DNA of 64,000 nt from Vigna angularis (lineage: Eukaryota > Streptophyta > Magnoliopsida > Fabales > Fabaceae): assembly GCF_016808095.1 (NCBI RefSeq), contig NC_068979.1, forward strand, positions 19,523,444 to 19,587,443, in the 5' to 3' direction. The position numbers and the translations under genes were made by a program. Positions 1-13,780 of the stretch are shown here, in pieces. The notes below the pieces were generated by a model. The model was not told the DNA's origin, ran no database searches, and was given only the letters and a program-made list of their open reading frames with translations. Position 1 is the stretch's first letter, and each line of letters opens with the position of its first letter.

Positions 1-2651
1 AGCATAAGCTTTTCTGAATGTGGAGGAATTGAAATTGAAGATAACTGGGATAAGGTACTGCAATGCTACCATGCATATTTTTCATATTTCATGTTAAATA
101 TTCTATATTTTGTGCTGTAAATTTTTCCCTTAATTAAGTTACTGAGTGGCTTATTCATATTTCAGGTTAAGACTGTATTCATTCCAACTGGAGTGTCTAT
201 TACATCTGAAATTGTTGCCCCACTTGTTGCAACCCTTCCCTTGGAGGTAAATTCAATTAAATTGCTAATTTGTTTTATGAACAGATTAACTTTGGAGTCT
301 TTAACATGCTTGTTTTATGCATCTTAGTTTGATTTTTGATGTAAACCAATCTGACGATGTAATTAAATCCTGTACTTTTTGTACAGATCAAGGGAGAAAT
401 TGAGGAATTTCTTAGAGTGGTTTTCATTCTGTTTCAAGGTATACAAAAATATATCTACCAAGTTATCAAAACACTATTGGTTTGGGATTCTGTAATCTTT
501 ATTAAAAATTTCATTGAAATTGTACCATTTCCCTTTATTTCATGTATTTATTTATTTATTTGCTTATCATTTGTGTTAGATCTGGATTTCACTTTCTTAG
601 AGATGAATCCTTTCACATTGGTTAATGGAAAGCCTTATCCTTTGGATATGAGGGGCGAGCTAGATGACACTGCTGCTTTCAAGAACTTCAAGAAGTGGGT
701 TCTTTTCTTACCCTCTAATAATTGCCAAGTGTTATTTTCCAGCATAGAATACTATATTCCTATTTCCTAATGAAAAATTGATGTATGTTTTGCTGTTAAT
801 ATTCTTAAGTTAACATACGTGATTGAATATGTAGATGGGGAGACATTGAATTTCCACTGCCATTTGGAAGGGTTATGACTGCCACCGAGTCTTTCATTCA
901 TGGATTAGATGAAAAGGTACACAAATGTTAGCCCACATGTACAATCTTTAAATCAAGTTAAAACCATGTACATAAGATGTGTGTCTGCATTTTTGCGCGG
1001 CTCTCTGTGTACATTGTACATGCGTTTTTCTTTTCCTTCTTACTAATTCTGTAGCTGGGTAATGAACATGTAAGATGAAAAGGCCTGTTTATGATTGAAT
1101 CTTTATTCATGGATTCAATGAATAGATGCACAAATGTTTGAACTGATTTTACAAAATTGTTCCATTCAGTTAAAACTCTGTCCGTAAGATTTGTTGTTTG
1201 TGTGTACACACAATACATACTAATTTTTCCTTTGTTAAAACTATTACAATTTCAACATTCTGAAATCTGGCCAGAGGATACAGGGAAGTAAAAATGACTA
1301 AGGTCTTGGGGTGATTGAAAGAACTCGTAGGTGCAGCATATTTGCACTTATGAAAATAACTTATGACTCATATAAGCTCATTTTGGCTTATTTAAATAAG
1401 TCTCTTGGTGTAGTATATCAAAATAAGCTCTTCACAACTTCATCAAGTTTTGCGGTCAAGTTAATAAAAAGTAATCAAATAGAGCTTAATTAAGCTATTT
1501 ACCCAAACCAAAACATTTATAGTTCTCAGTATCACCTGGTCTTAATACTCATACTTCTCTAACAGCAGTCATCAATAATGTATTGATAAATGCAATAATA
1601 CTATTGGTTATAGTTTTTATTATGATTGTTAATTTGCTTGCTCATTTACTATTGCAGACAAGTGCATCTTTAAAATTCACTGTGTTGAACCCAAAGGGCC
1701 GAATTTGGACAATGGTAGCTGGGGGAGGTGCCAGTGTCATCTACGCTGATACAGTGTGTTTCTCTATATTAAAACTAAATTCATGGAAAATATCCATATT
1801 TTGTAGCATTAAGTGGCATCTTATTTCATACAATATTAACACAGGTTGGAGATCTTGGTTTTGCATCTGAGCTTGGAAACTATGCTGAATACAGTGGTGC
1901 ACCCAAAGAAGATGAAGTCTTACAGTATGCCAGAGTTGTAATTGATGTAATCAACTTATATCCCTGCTTTATCATTGGCCTAAATATTGATTTAACGATT
2001 CAATATTCGTTCTTATAAGATAAGACAATTCTTGTTTGAAGTGTCTAATTATATATTAGCCTATGATTTTCATAGTAACATTGAACCTGATACCACAGGT
2101 ATCTTGTATGTATTATAATCTACTTTCTTTCTTTCCAGTGTGCAACTGCAAACCCTGATGGCCAAAAGAGAGCTCTTGTGATAGGAGGAGGCATAGCCAA
2201 CTTTACTGATGTTGCTGCTACATTTAGCGGTATAATTCGGGCTCTGAGAGAGAAGGTAAGCCTTTGATCATGGAGCTTGGTTCAGAAATATGATGAGAAT
2301 CTTCTTGTAGCAGGGTTATTCAATGTGAGTTATTTTGCTATTCAGGAGTCAAAATTGAAAGCAGCAAGGATGAACATCTATGTGAGGAGAGGAGGGCCCA
2401 ACTACCAGAAGGGTCTAACTTTAATGCGTGCACTTGGAGAGGAGATTGGCATCCCCATTGAGGTAACATAATCCATGCCTTTATTATTGACATAGTATTG
2501 AACAACCAATTTATGCTGTTAGGAAAACTTGCCTTGAGGAAACAGTCTTAAGGTTTTTGGTTATCTATCTTCCCCACAGGTTTATGGACCAGAAGCCACA
2601 ATGACTGGTATATGCAAAGAGGCAATACAATTCATTACTGCTTCTGCTTAA
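1..2651 (+). CDS. ACLA: ATP-citrate lyase (ATP-citrate synthase) alpha chain, 3' part, ten exons
   Basis: Cytosolic ATP-citrate lyase cleaves citrate with CoA and ATP to acetyl-CoA and oxaloacetate. In plants the ACLA and ACLB subunits form one complex, and ACLA corresponds to the N-terminal half of animal ACLY. Exons read with GT-AG borders: <1-54, 166-246, 387-438, 580-694, 835-916, 1658-1753, 1845-1946, 2139-2255, 2346-2462 and 2580-2651 (TAA at 2649-2651). They join in frame into about 295 residues. Plant ACLA is about 423 residues, so roughly 128 N-terminal residues lie upstream of the window. Visible family motifs are [17 protein letters not shown] (ATP-grasp metal/nucleotide site), [18 protein letters not shown] (citrate-binding domain) and [13 protein letters not shown]. 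The reading frame is intact, with no stop or frameshift inside the exons. The intron between exons 5 and 6 (917-1657) is the longest and carries a repeat remnant. The exon 4/5 junction places the donor at 695, which restores the expected KKWGD. Family assignment is by recognition; the paralogue number cannot be told. Confidence 0.95.
1290..1515. repeat. Legume MITE-like remnant in ACLA intron
   Basis: This intronic stretch is rich in alternating AAGCTTATTT/AAATAAGC words. Its reverse complement opens with words resembling GTTTGGGTAAATAGCTTAAT, the form of a common legume short interspersed element starting GTTTGGATAAACAGCTTAAT. No clear TSD was found, so this is a probable decayed copy. The short open frame here is not a gene. 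Confidence 0.4.
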
Positions 2652-4617
2652 GGTCTACAGCACCTTCATCTATGGTGTTTTTCATGGCAAGTCTGAAGTG
2701 AACTTGATTTTTAATTTCCATTTCTATTCCTGAAATTCGGAAATTTAATTAGAGCCTGTGTTTATGAACTTAAACCCGCCATCAAAAGTGGCCATGAATG
2801 TTGTCATTATTTTTGTAGAATTGATGGCACGACATCTAATAAATAGTGTTTTTTGTTTAACATATATAGTCTATATATACTTTATTACACACTCTCCATT
2901 GTTTGATTACAATTGGTCTTATTAAACTATTTTGCATATTCTACAACCTAACCTATATCTTTAACGTCAGAAGGTGAGGGGTAAGAGATATAAGTTATAT
3001 ATTACCTTTTGTATATTGTGAGATTTCAATTGAACAAATTAAGTTTCAGGTAACTTGAAAGGAGAGATTCATTAATATGTCCAACATAAACATATTTCAA
3101 CCCCCAACAAACATTCCATAAATCTTTCTAAGAAAGAAAAAATAGAACATTGTGCAGAGTTAAAAAGCATAAATTTTGAAAAATCATGAAATGGTTACTA
3201 AAATTTCTTATGGAGGTATCCAAAGAGATCTTAAATTAAAAAAAAAAATCAGGGTTTGAGATGATGTCATAATAGTTCCATCATACCAGGAACATGATTC
3301 ATCTACTCCAGTGAGTACCCAACCACAACCTGTTCTTGTTCCAACTTCCAACCAATCTTGGTCTTCTCATAATCCAATATTCCAAATAACATGGAAATAT
3401 GGAGACTTAAATCGTGGAAGACAATTAATGGTTAGAGTATGGTCAAATTTAATGAAGTAGTTAGATATTAGTTGGATTTCGGTCTTAATGTATATTCCTG
3501 ATTCTAACCATATTCTATGCTAATAAACACTACTGATTCTTTTTAGGTAGTGAATGTCTTCTTTAACATATATTTCTTTTTTCTTTTTACTTCTATTTTT
3601 ATTTTTGAAGATATTTAGTGTATAAATTTCTTATCCGATTTCAGTAATGTCATCATAAAGCCTATATCTTACTAGTATCTTATTCTCTGTGTCTCTGGTT
3701 AACTTTCTGCATGTTTATGAACACTGCATGATTACGAACAAATTTATTACCACCAAACTTACATTTTAGTATTGATGGATAAGCATATCAAACATTATAG
3801 TTCAAGAATGAAATTTCCAACTGTCTAATTTCTTGCTTCAGATATGCTTTAGATTATACAATAAACTAATAATAATACTGATTCAATTGGTGACGGATCA
3901 ATGAGTTTAGAACTAGTTTTTAGTTTTAGTTTTGAACTCTAATTCTATGTTTAATTATAAAATCAATGTGGGAAACAAGTAAGTACTGATTTTACTTTGA
4001 TAAAAATGATTTTTTAAAATCGTTTAATATTTTTTAAGAACTAGTCCTACTTCATTTTGTTTTTGGTAAGAATGCTTTTCTTTGTCTAAAGAAATGGATG
4101 AAGAGATACTAAGACGTTTTCAATAGATTTAAAAGGTCCCTCTATTATATAATTTACTAAGATTATATAATTTACAAAAATGATATTTGATACTTTTAAG
4201 AGTTGCAACTCTTAATTTGACTATTTTAATAAAAAAAAATACAATAAAGGGTATTTTTGGAATTAAGTGTAATAAAAAATTATTAAAATAATAATGGTAA
4301 GAGTTGTGAAATGGGAGTAAAAGAAATAAGGGTTGTGAAGATAAGATCAATAATTTATGGTGATGTTAGTCTGTCAATAAATTCTCCTCAATTCTTAATT
4401 AAGTCGTTTTTTTTATCAATTTCCTTTATATAATTTGATAAACTATTAATTGACATTTGGTAGATTTTGAATGAATACTTACAATGTCTGGACGGGTTTA
4501 ATTCACAAATGTTTTGGTAAAAAAAATGTAAATCAAAACATTTGAAATGCAGAAAATTTGGATAATAAGTTGACTATATCTATTCAAAATCTGAAACATT
4601 AGGTTATACTTATTTAC
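2652..4617. other. ACLA 3' UTR and AT-rich flank
   Basis: The first roughly 200 bases after the stop are probably 3' UTR. An AATAAA at 2838-2843 lies about 187 bases after the stop and is a plausible poly(A) signal. Beyond that the DNA is AT-rich, and I see no gene or bounded repeat before the LTR at 4618. Confidence 0.6.
2838..2843 (+). promoter_or_regulatory. Candidate poly(A) signal of ACLA
   Basis: A canonical AATAAA hexamer about 187 bases downstream of the ACLA stop codon. Plant polyadenylation signals are loose, so this is only the best-matching candidate. Confidence 0.4.
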
Positions 4618-7103
4618 TGTAACATCCCAAAATACAGTAATAACCATAATTTAGAATTAATTACATTTAACAGTTAAGCAATGCAGTCTTTACACTAAGA
4701 TCAGAATTCCAAAAGTCAAAAGGATTCAAGTACAGAATTCAACTACCGTACTACAGAAAATAAGAGTTAAGAACGAACAGTTTTACAAAACATTAACCGT
4801 TCAAATATTAAAACTAAACGGCTAACAACTACAAGTGTAATGAGCGCTCTAGGGCTCGGCTTTGACTTCCACTTCTACCAGATTCGCATCTTCCAAATTT
4901 TCTTCTTCCAGCATTTCTTCAAGTAACGCACCTCCATCTGCTCACATCCACACGGATGATCATTGCAAAGACAAGACGGACGTACAAGGACGAGAGACAA
5001 CACAAGGAAAACGAAGGGTAAGCTTATGTAATTTAATTCATACATCAAGATATAAATTAAGCATTCACAATACACATCAACACATAGTTCAATATATATA
5101 ACATCATACGACATATAGTACTAGACAGACCGTCTGAACTGTATGAATTCTGTGTAGCTACAAGCGTCCTTGCACCCGAGTGATGTAGTAACTGGGATAC
5201 ACTCAACAGCTGTCACTCGAGGTTAGCCCTATCCAAAGTACCCCTAAGGACTAGGACCTCCTGCCGTTCCCACACATGACCTACCCCCTCTACGTGAGGA
5301 TGAGTACTCACGGAACATCAGGATGGACTGCCAGCATTAGCATAACCACAGTCATACTTTACCAAATCCAATATTCAATATATATGAGTCGTTCCTCCCT
5401 GGAACGCTCGTACAAAATCCATAATCGTATAATCATTCCATATCATGTTTATCCTTTAAAATCTTGTACTTCATTCTCATTTTTATCTTTATTTTCCAAT
5501 ACCTAAAATAACGAACGTTCAGCCCTCTAAAGGACGAGGACGAACGTTAAGGACGAGATCTAGAAAGACTCGTTGCCAATCAGAATAAATCGACACTTGA
5601 TTCTTTGACTAACGTCATTATTATTCAAATCAGTTAAATGAACTGATTCTAAAACGATACAATCAATATTCAGAATAATTTAAATACAAAGGCTCTAGGC
5701 CGAATCCAAATGGATAAAGATACAACAAGACGAGTAATTGACTATAATGAAAAAAAAAGAATTCATTTAAAGAGATCGACTGCCAGTCAATGACCGAACG
5801 CGATAATACCCGTTTACTAAAATATTTGGACGAACGCTATTTACGCACGTTTGGTAATCAAATGTAATGACGAGCGTTCGGTATAAGACCGAACACTACT
5901 TAAGACGAACGTTAGGTGTAAGACCGAGAGCTCATTAGAACGGACGCTAGGTATACGACCGAGCGCTACTTATGACGAACGCTAGGTATAAGACCGAGCA
6001 TTACTAGTTTTTAAAGTATAAGGGTATAAATGTATTATGGCTTTATTTCAGATATATAGATTCAACTAGACTGAATCGAACGCTCAACCTAGTACCTCAC
6101 AAGAGGACGCTCGTTCTCGACCAGAGTCCTTCCCGAATGGAAGAATTCCATTTTTAAACTATTTACTAGGAAACCGAATGGTAGAGGACCGTTCGATGAC
6201 GAGCGTACATTTTCATAGTAAGAATGTCATATTCCAGATTTTTCATCTATTTCTAACTCAGTTTCAACATATCAATTTATACTTCATAACTTCATATTAA
6301 ATATCAATTTACATACATCATATGATTCATGTTAATCAATCATACTTTAAAATAATTTCTCATATTCACAATCATACGCCTCGACCATTCACATACATAT
6401 CAACCAACATATATCATATTCATTCAGTACAACAGCGATCGTTCATACAGCAAAACAACATACAAATCTAAATTAAATTATATAAGCTTCCCTTACCTGG
6501 ATCAGTGGTGAACGTCTAAGAATTTTGACTCGCCCAACTACAGCTTTCTACCCTCAATGATTTTCTTAATTCCTCCAACTAAGTCTAACCATAAAAATAC
6601 AGAAGGATTTAGATTATACTACTGCATGCAACCAAAATTTGGTTTTGCATGTAAGCCATGAACGAACGATTAGAGATGGGAACTTACCAGCTTCAGACTC
6701 TGAAACTGTTCGGTTCAAACTGAAGCTTACGGCGTCGGGAGTACTTCTACGGTCTCTGAAATGGGATCGGAGTAGAGAATGGTAAGTTACAGAAGAGAGA
6801 AGGGAGGGTTTTCTAGAGAGAAGAAGGAGAAAAATAGAGCCTGAGTTTGGAAGGGAGAAGATGCGTGTAGGAGAGTGGGAGAGTTTTTCAGAAAAATCCA
6901 TTTTGTTCTCCCCACGTCCACACGAACGTGCGTCTCTCCTGTCGACACCTGCACCCCCATTACTGACTTCAATTCTTTCCTGGTGACACTTGGCGTGAGT
7001 TGCAGAGTTATGGAAGTGGGTTTTTAATGAAATCAGAGAAGGGTTTCAGTGCATTAATTAGATTTGACAGCTGACTTACGGTTTAATTTTCCAAGGTCTT
7101 ACA
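4618..7103 (+). mobile_element. Solo LTR, TGTAACATCCC family, TSD TTTAC
   Basis: The element begins TGTAACATCCC at 4618 and ends GGTCTTACA at 7103 (2,486 bp). A perfect 5-bp duplication TTTAC flanks it at 4613-4617 and 7104-7108. No PBS, polypurine tract or coding region is present and no second LTR is nearby, so it is a solo LTR. It carries the family-wide box CTGCTCACATCC...GATGATCATTGCA (4938-4967) and a second conserved block (about 5250-5340). A loose array of 34-bp-like units containing GACGAACGCTAGGTATAAG follows at about 5870-6005. Open frames here are chance. Orientation is defined by the TGTAACATCCC end only; true transcriptional polarity is unknown. Confidence 0.88.
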
Positions 7104-9375
7104 TTTACAAATATAGAAAAAATAATTCAAGTATTAATATCAAAAACTTAATTTTTTAAGTTATTAAAAATAAGTAAATACATATTGGATCTGTTTGAAT
7201 TAATTCAGAATAAATTCCTTCTAGGAAATAAAATAGAAAAGAAAATTTGAAATTAGTTTCTCCATAAATTAGAATTAACTTATGCAAAAATTTATTTATA
7301 GAAGCTCTCTTATTTATTTATTTTTAAGTATGAATTGATTTTAATTTATGGAAAATTGTAATTTATTTATTTTCCTTCTCTAAGAATACTTACAGAAAAG
7401 GCCATTTAAACACGTCTGTTAATTATTATAACAATAAACAAAATCAAACCAACAAAATTGAGTGATGAAGTCGACATTAAATATGAAAGCCTATACAATA
7501 TGGGTTTTCAGTAAACTGAGCCCAATGGGCTTGATGACGTTGAACAGATCAATTAGCACAATATTGGGCTAAAGAGGGAGGCACAAAAATTACTGGGTTT
7601 CCTTGATTTTTAGATAGCCGAACAAATTAACTTCTTAAAAACATAACTGAAACATTTTTACTAACTTTTCACTTTAATTTATTTAATTTAAAAATTTTAA
7701 ATACCAGGATATATTTTTTAAAGGTAAAATATACTTGTTAGTTTTTTAATACTCTGATTTTAAGATATACTACTTTTGGTTCTCTAAGTAGTACATATGA
7801 TAGTATTTGGACTGCATTTTAAAAATTAAAAAGAAAACAAAAATTAAACTTTATTTGTATTTAAGATATTTTAACGTAAGAAAGATTTGATTAAAAAAAA
7901 TTATAATGCTATTTTAGATTTAAATTTAAGGATAAAATTTAGTTTAACTTAACTTTAAAATATTTTTTTATGATATGATGTAGTCCGCGGCCAGTAAATT
8001 ATTGGTTGGAGTAAATCGCGTTAAACTCTTTTAAACAAAAATTGAACTTCAAATTTTATTGATAAAAAAATGTTTATTGAAGAATAAGTTTAATAAATAA
8101 CTGAAATACCTGTGTTTACTTTTTGTTTTAGTAAAAAATTATTAAATTATAGCATAATTTTTATTAAGAATAATTATAAAATAAATAACATGTATAATTT
8201 CTTTTTGTTAAATATTTTTTACTATAAATACTTATTTGAATTTAAAAATAATTATTGAAATGATAAAAATAATAAAATAATTATTTTAATTTATAAAATA
8301 ATTAAAGTTACATTAAAAATTATTTAAAAAATAGAAAAGAAATTATTTTAGTATAAACTAATGAAATAAAATTAAAAAATGTAAAGAAAAGAAATCCATG
8401 TATTAATGTTATGGATATACTAAAGAAAGGTGGAGGAGTCCTTTTTATGTAACAGTGACAAAACATGATCAGCCATGTGATACGATCTGCAATAGTTGTT
8501 GATATAATTATTTTAATTTTTCTTAAGGTTAAGCTTCAGTTGATAAGAATGAGAAAGGAGAGGAAAAATCTACCGACACGTTGGCTGAGAAAATCAATTC
8601 CTACTTGCATCGTTTTAAACACTAATGATTGATTCCAAGGAAACGAGTTTTATGACAAATGATAATATTTACGCGTACTCAAAAATAATTTCGAAAGCCA
8701 CCCAATTTATGATTATGTTGGACGGGTAGTATTAAATAAATAAAATTAAGTAAAATAAATAATTATGATTAAGTAAAATTTTAAAAATATTTTACGTCAC
8801 CCAAATTTCTATTTTAATATTTATAAATTTATAAACAAATTTTTATTTTTAATATGATATTATTTTAGTAAAATTTAATAACAAGTTATATAAAATTCTA
8901 GTCTATTATAATAGTTATTATTAAAATTATAGACTATTTTAATATGACATTATTTTATTAAAATTAGTAGTAAGTTAAATACTTATTATATTTATATCAT
9001 TTATTCATAACAAAAATAATTTTTTACATTAAAAAATTAATTTAATATAAATCTATAATTCGAAAAATCTTATCCAAATTAACTCAATCAAAAAACTTGA
9101 ATTGGATTAATCCAATATATTAAATGATCATATAAATTTTAAAATATTAAATTTAGATTATATTGAATATTAGATTTGAATTCAATCACCCAGGTCATTC
9201 CTTGGTATGCATATGTTTGATATATCTAATAGTTAATGGTTTGATGTAATTTAAAATTGAAATAAAACGATAATTCAAAATAATTTTTACTGTAATTATT
9301 TTAACATATTTAAAAAATAATAATAATAATTTGAAATTATTTTATTTATAAAATAAAATTGACTTATGTTCAACC
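7104..9375. other. AT-rich intergenic DNA
   Basis: Very AT-rich DNA with A/T homopolymers. I see no coding region, RNA gene or bounded transposon here. Confidence 0.5.
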
Positions 9376-12042
9376 TGTAAGAGCCTAAATAAATAAAAAA
9401 GACTATTGGGCCATAGTTGGAGGCAGCCAGGCCCAGATTAAAGGAACCTGACCTTAGCAAGGGTCCTTCCTCAAAAGCCCGAGTCTTCATTTCTGCTTTT
9501 TCCTTTCTCTCTCTAAAACTTTTGTCCTATAGGTTTTCTCTGACTTCTCTTTAGATTCCCAACTCCTTGAACCATAGAAATTCGATTTTTGGTGCTACCT
9601 AAGCGTCCGCGGAATAGAGGACTTCATTTCTACTGAACGTCCTCTTCATTCCGATCGGTAAGTCATTTATTCCCTTCTCCTTCACTGTCCTTGAACCTAG
9701 GGCATGCAACGTTACTGTTTGCATGTTACTAGTGGATTTCGTTTTCCTACGTTCCGCCTAATCAAACTCTAAAAGCTGCTCCATCACCACTTTGGTGGTT
9801 TGAAGGGGCAGGTTGAGTTCTTGTGTTGTCAAGGGTACTGCTAGGGCAGTTTCAGTAGTTGTGCTTGGAGAAACCTAGGTAAGGAGAGCTAGTGATATTT
9901 TGTTTGAACTATATGATGTGCATGTTTGATCAGTTGTGATTTATCTTACTGTTATGTGATATTTTTGGTGGTGAGCATGTTGAGCTGCATTTGTTGAATA
10001 TGTGAAAGTTGTGTAACCATGGTATACTGAGTATTCTCTGACTTGGATGAGCTTGTTGGATGTACTAGATTACTGGTTTGGAGTAAGAATGCTGTAAAAT
10101 AGTTAATATGGATGGTGAGTGGATGTACAGATACTGTTTTCGGTTACTAAGAAGGGAAGTGAAGTATTGTAATTGGGCAATCGGAGTCTAGAACACCATA
10201 GGACAGTTTGGATGACTTAGATAAATAAATGATGACTTATTGAGAGTACTTTGTTGGTAGGATAGAGGAACCTTAAAAAACTTGAGTTGACACATCCCTG
10301 ATCATAGAGCAGCCCTGGTCTGATCCAGTCAGTTGTGACTAGTCATATGTGTTGGCGTCGAAGGTGAGTTTGATGCGTTCAGACATTGGGTTCTTCTCCG
10401 ATGACCAATTGGGCAAGTTGGGCTAGTCTAGATGAGTAAATTAGAACTGGTTAGGGTCAGAAAACTAAGTAAAGTCATTAGCAACAAGGTATAATTGAAA
10501 TTGGGTCCTTAGTTTAATAACATTAGAGTTTTAATCAAAAGTTTGGTAGTGATCACTTTAGAATCATGTTAATGTCACTTTAGGAGCGCCTAGACAAGTT
10601 TAACTAGGTATGAAATATGAGTTAGGGGCATTAGAAGTTGGAAGAAAGGTCTAGAAGTGGTAAGGAATGGTTGAGTAGATAATTCTACAGAAATTTCGTT
10701 CTAGTGATTATGCAGAGTCGCTATGCGAGTTGTCTCGCATAGCGAGACCCTGTAGAGGGTGCTCACCGTCTGGGAAATTCGTTCTGCGAGCTGGTGCGCT
10801 GTGCGAATTACCAGAAGGTGATGCTCTATGTTTATGGACTCGCCATGGCAAATCCTGTCGCTATGCGACTGGTGGTGGTCTGGGATCACTGTCCATTTAA
10901 TTCGAAGGGTGAGTGGGGCGCATAGCGAGAGCTTTGGGGAGGTTGGTCTTTGTCTGGGTTCTCGCATAGCGACCTAGGTGCGTTATGCGAGAGGTTTGAA
11001 GTCTGATGTATGCTGCGACTTAATTCACTATGCGAATTAAGGTGTGCGCTGTGCGAGATCCTCCTGTCTCGCCTTGCGAATAGGATGCGCTGTGCGACTC
11101 CTGTTGGGTCAAGTCTCTTCTTTTGATATCTTTGATTGGATCAATTTCTTGGAATCCATAGTATGATGTGATTTCTGTGGGAAGTATGTGAATGTATGAG
11201 ATATGTTGGATTCACTGTAATAATATGATGGTATCTGGTTATTCATGTCTTGGGTTAAGTTTCAAAGTGACAGTATGGTTCATGGACGTAATTCCATGAT
11301 CCTCAAGGAGAGGATACATGGTGGTGCCTTGGTGCTGTGTAGAATGATTGCATGGTATCTCAGTTTTTAGGGTTTTCCTGAAACTACAATGATCAATCAT
11401 TCTCAAGTAGAGAGGATTGAATCATGTGGTGAGTAGTAGCAGGAGGTCCTAGTCTTGGAGGCTTCCAGTATGCTCTAGGGCACGGAACGGACTAACCTCG
11501 TGAGTGTGGTAGGGTGGAACCCATTGGCAACGGCTTTGCAAAGCAGTAGAGGCCACCATGAGTGCATAACCCGCCATAGCTCGGTAATCATTCTAGTCCG
11601 GACGAGTCGATTTATAAAGTAACAAGTCTTGTGATGTCATTTTATCATGTTTGAGTGACTTTTGCATGTCGTGTGAGGTGGAATAACATGCTTTTTATAT
11701 CTAGCTCACCCTTGCTTGTTTGTGTTGCTTGTGTATGTTTCTTTTGCGATGATCATTCACTTAGGTGGGAGCAGATGGAGAGGAGGTTCTTTTGGAGACG
11801 GCCTTGGAAGTTGAGGACAATGCTGCTGCCTAGTCTCCTTAGGATGTTATCGAATTATTGTCTGTAGTTGAAATATTGTTTCCCTTTAAGTTTACAGTTT
11901 AGATCTTTTTGGAGTTGAAGTTTAATTTCTAAAGTTACTTTGAGAATGACTGTAATCCTTAATTACTCTTGACTACTTTCCTATATTATGTATGATGACG
12001 TTTTTATTATATATTCTCTTCTATATATTTTGGGACGTCACA
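9376..12042 (-). mobile_element. Solo LTR, same family, inverted, TSD CAACC/CAACT
   Basis: Read on the minus strand this begins TGTGACGTCCC (12042 leftwards) and ends GGCTCTTACA (9376), matching the ends of the 4618 LTR. It is 2,667 bp. Flanks are CAACC (9371-9375) and CAACT (12043-12047), a 5-bp TSD with one mismatch. The conserved boxes are present in reverse: GCGATGATCATTCAC near 11743-11760 and AGCAGGAGGTCCTAG near 11438-11455. The middle (about 10705-11105) is rich in alternating CTCGCATAGCGA/TCGCTATGCGAG words, a version of the variable core specific to this copy. Confidence 0.8.
10705..11105. repeat. Variable LTR core of TCGCTATGCGAG-type words
   Basis: About a dozen variants of a short CpG-rich word (CTCGCATAGCGA, TCGCTATGCGAC, GCGCTGTGCGAG) occur at irregular spacing, often in inverted pairs. 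It lies at the same relative place in the LTR as different word arrays in sister LTRs. Confidence 0.7.
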
Positions 12043-12771
12043 CAACTAAATTTGTATAAGTTTTTTATATTTATTTTTGACATTTTTATTTAGATTTGAG
12101 TATCACACAAACCTTATTACCATGGTGAAATATATAGATTTTAAATGTTTTTACTGAAACAAAAAGCACACACATGCTTATATGTTTAGAAAGAGAAAAG
12201 TTTTGTTGAGTATACTTATTTTATTTAACCTAAACAAAATTGTTATTTAAGAATATTATGTTTGTTGAGTTATAGATGAAGAATATGTTATGATTCTACA
12301 AAATGCATTCAAACTTTAATTTCTAAAGGAACTCGTGTGTTTACAATATTTTTTCTTAAAAAATAAAACTCTATTGGTGGAAAAAAAATGCATAAAGGAG
12401 ATTTCTTTTTGAAACCTGTTAATCTTTTCGTTTGTTATTTTCCATCTCGTCAAATATATCAAGAACAAAAGTTTTTTTTAATAGTTTTCCGTTTTTGTAA
12501 TTTTTATATACTACTCTATTTAAGTTATGTTTATATATGGAAAATTGTCTTCCATATTTTGTACATGTTTATGTTACATAATTTGTGTCTTATTAAAAAA
12601 TTGTTTTTTAAATTCTTTTTTAATAATACTTTATTTTCTATTATTATTATTAAATAAATTTTGCTCCAAATTCAGTAATTTTCACATATGAGTTTTTTTC
12701 TTTAGGTCTTTCACTCTCTCGTTAAGAAGGTATAGACGTCTTTAAAATATTCACATAAAATTAGTAAAAAT
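12043..12771. other. AT-rich intergenic DNA
   Basis: AT-rich DNA between a solo LTR and a hAT MITE. A chance open frame at 12388-12657 is dominated by Phe, Leu and Ile and has no recognisable domain. Confidence 0.5.
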
Positions 12772-13311
12772 TAGAGCTGTCAAAAAAGGTCACAACCCGC
12801 GAGTCAATCCAGCCCACCACGAGTTTGAATCGGATTTGATTTGAAAAAATTGTATTTTTTTTATACGGGTCAGATTTCCACCCAGCTCATTTAAACCCGG
12901 CTCATGCGGGTTGAACCCATGGTGGGCCGGGTTGGCCCACCAACCCACCTACCAAATTTTATTTTATTAAAATTTAATTTTAATTTTATACAAAAATATT
13001 TATTATTTTGTTTTTGTTTGAAAAAATTATTTAAGTTCCTTATTTTCAAAATTAATTAAACACCCATAGTGGAAGTGAAATTTGGGAGTGAAATTTGTTT
13101 AGATTTGAATTATAGAAAGTTTGTAATTTTTTTATTTAAAAAAATTGTAATTAAGTGAGCCAGTGAGCCAACCCGTTTACCCACCAACCCGTGATGGGTC
13201 GGGCCGGGTTTAAACTTTTCTGGTTCACTAATAAATGAGCCGGATTGGGTTGGCTCACTAAGTAACCAACTCGTAGTAGGTCGGGCCGGGTGACCCGTTT
13301 TGACAACTCTA
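12772..13311. mobile_element. hAT-type MITE, copy 1, TSD GTAAAAAT
   Basis: Terminal inverted repeats TAGAGCTGTCAAAA (12772) and TTTTGACAACTCTA (to 13311) are flanked by a perfect 8-bp duplication GTAAAAAT (12764-12771 and 13312-13319). An 8-bp TSD plus TAG-start TIRs indicates the hAT superfamily. The 540-bp interior has GGGTTGG/CCAACCC-rich inverted blocks at both ends around an AT-rich centre. It has no coding capacity. Confidence 0.9.
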
Positions 13312-13780
13312 GTAAAAATGTATATAAAATGTATTTACAAATCTTTTATAAGAAAGTTAAAATTAAACTTTTAAAAAATAATTAGTATTTCATCAATTAG
13401 AAAGATTTATACTTAAACAACAATTATATTATCTAGAAAAATGATTAGGAGTTCTATTGCTTCATATGTTCTCCCACCTACACCATCATCTACTCACATT
13501 TAACATACAATAATAACAGAGTGCACAAAACACAACATAATAGACAACATGGTAAACTAATGTACTTATAAGAGACCATACATATTATAAGTTTTCTCTA
13601 AGAAGACCATTAGTAGTCATATTGCTTCATACGCTCTCCTACTTTCACCATCACTATCCACGTATAACATACGATCATAGCAGGTGAACAAACAAGGACA
13701 CAACATATAACAAGGTAAACTAGTTTAATTATAAGAGATAATTCAAATTATAAGTTTTCTCATAACAATAGTAAATTTCT

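Noticed and set aside
4862..5506. Open frames on both strands in the first solo LTR
   Set aside because: They coincide with conserved non-coding LTR blocks. Equivalent positions in sister LTRs carry stops or shifts.
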